A stretch of 64,000 bases of DNA, taken from NCBI GenBank assembly GCA_035946625.1, contig DASYZE010000074.1, positions 36,944-100,943 on the forward strand, read 5' to 3'. Every line of letters begins with the position of its first letter. Positions within the stretch are counted from its first letter, which is position 1. The notes under the pieces were generated by a model. The model was not told the DNA's origin. It did not search any database and saw nothing but the letters and a program-made list of their open reading frames with translations. A program made the translations under genes and the position numbers. Shown one piece after another: positions 63,811 through 64,000 of the stretch. This DNA is from DASYXZ01 sp035946625. GTDB lineage: Bacteria > Acidobacteriota > Terriglobia > UBA7540.

Positions 63811-63830
63811 ATTCCCGCGCCAGCGGGAAT
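63811..63830. repeat. Short palindrome ATTCCCGC-GCCA-GCGGGAAT
   Basis: An 8-bp perfect stem with a four-base loop. A partial copy of its left arm (GTCATTCCCG) lies at 63791-63800. This is a widespread dispersed unit in many bacterial genomes; no coding context. Confidence 0.6.
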
Positions 63831-63875
63831 CTAATTTGACTCGATACACGGCGCCGCTTCACACCACCAACGGTT

Positions 63876-64000
63876 CACCCCCACGCGCACAGGGACGGCT
63901 CTGAAATTTGCAATTTTGAATTTGTAATTTTCAGCCCACCCCCACGCGCACAGGGACGACTCTGAAATTTGCAATTTTGAATTTTTAATTTTCAGCCCAC
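63876..64000 (+). repeat. 61-bp tandem repeat, continues past the window
   Basis: Unit 1 is 63876-63936, unit 2 is 63937-63997, and a third begins at 63998. The two full units differ at only two positions that I see (a G/A in GGACGRCTC and a G/T in GAATTKGTAA/GAATTTTTAA). Each has a G+C-rich half (CACCCCCACGCGCACAGGGA) and an AT-rich half. Confidence 0.88.

Larger units (their letters stand above)
63637..64000. other. Non-coding right edge with palindrome and tandem repeat
   Basis: No gene visible. It includes a short palindrome at 63811-63830 and a 61-bp tandem repeat from 63876 to the window end. Confidence 0.5.

Noticed and set aside
63876..64000. CRISPR-like array
   Set aside because: The copies are directly adjacent full-length units with no unique spacers, so it is a plain tandem repeat.

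Overview
The window looks like chromosomal DNA from a saprophytic, sugar-degrading member of the Acidobacteriota. This is inferred from gene content. There are two ~1100-residue TonB-dependent receptors with an N-terminal carboxypeptidase-regulatory-like domain, a CRTAC1/ASPIC protein beside a TPR protein and a heptaheme cytochrome c, several Tat-exported glycosidases and large TPR proteins. No ribosomal or other marker gene is present to fix the taxon.

Left flank (1-3320): a minus-strand set for periplasmic sugar oxidation (gluconate-2-dehydrogenase subunit-3-like protein, GMC flavoprotein, and a sugar isomerase/epimerase cut by the window edge), then an intact tRNA-Val(GAC).

Putative genomic island (about 3.28-30.40 kb): the last 44 nt of the tRNA gene body recur at 30352-30395 in the same orientation with one mismatch. 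This is the usual footprint of integration into a tRNA 3' end. No integrase is recognisable. The left edge carries a broken SNF2/DEAD-type helicase. The cargo is coherent: two GH106 alpha-L-rhamnosidases, an XRE-cupin regulator, a TonB receptor, a RhaT-like rhamnose permease, an L-rhamnose-dehydrogenase-like SDR, a second SDR, two enolase-superfamily dehydratases and a DapA-type aldolase. Together they read as release, uptake and non-phosphorylative breakdown of L-rhamnose. Embedded in it is an unusual same-strand block (12.67-19.28 kb): TPP-dependent E1 beta and alpha, a free-standing lipoyl protein with no E2 or E3, an enolase-family enzyme, an unrecognised Cys-rich protein, a metallo-beta-lactamase-fold protein that has lost its metal motif, and a FucI/AraA-like protein. 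This block is the best candidate in the window for an undescribed system.

Right part (30.4-64 kb): a second carbohydrate region. It holds three divergent GH127-type (beta-L-arabinofuranosidase-like) proteins, a GH31 glycosidase, an unclassified TIM-barrel glycosidase-like protein, a BNR/Asp-box protein overlapping an S9 peptidase, GntR and LacI regulators, the CRTAC1/TPR/cytochrome group, a second TonB receptor with a clear terminator, a split Tm-1-like module (UPF0261 + cupin + PEP-hydrolase-like TIM barrel), a NagB-like deaminase and a Gfo/Idh/MocA oxidoreductase. A LacI-type site (TTAAACGWTT) overlaps two promoters of the same TTGACA-17-TTAAAC design, before a GH127 gene and the second TonB receptor. 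A third copy lies before another GH127 gene. The right edge holds short palindromes and a 61-bp tandem repeat.
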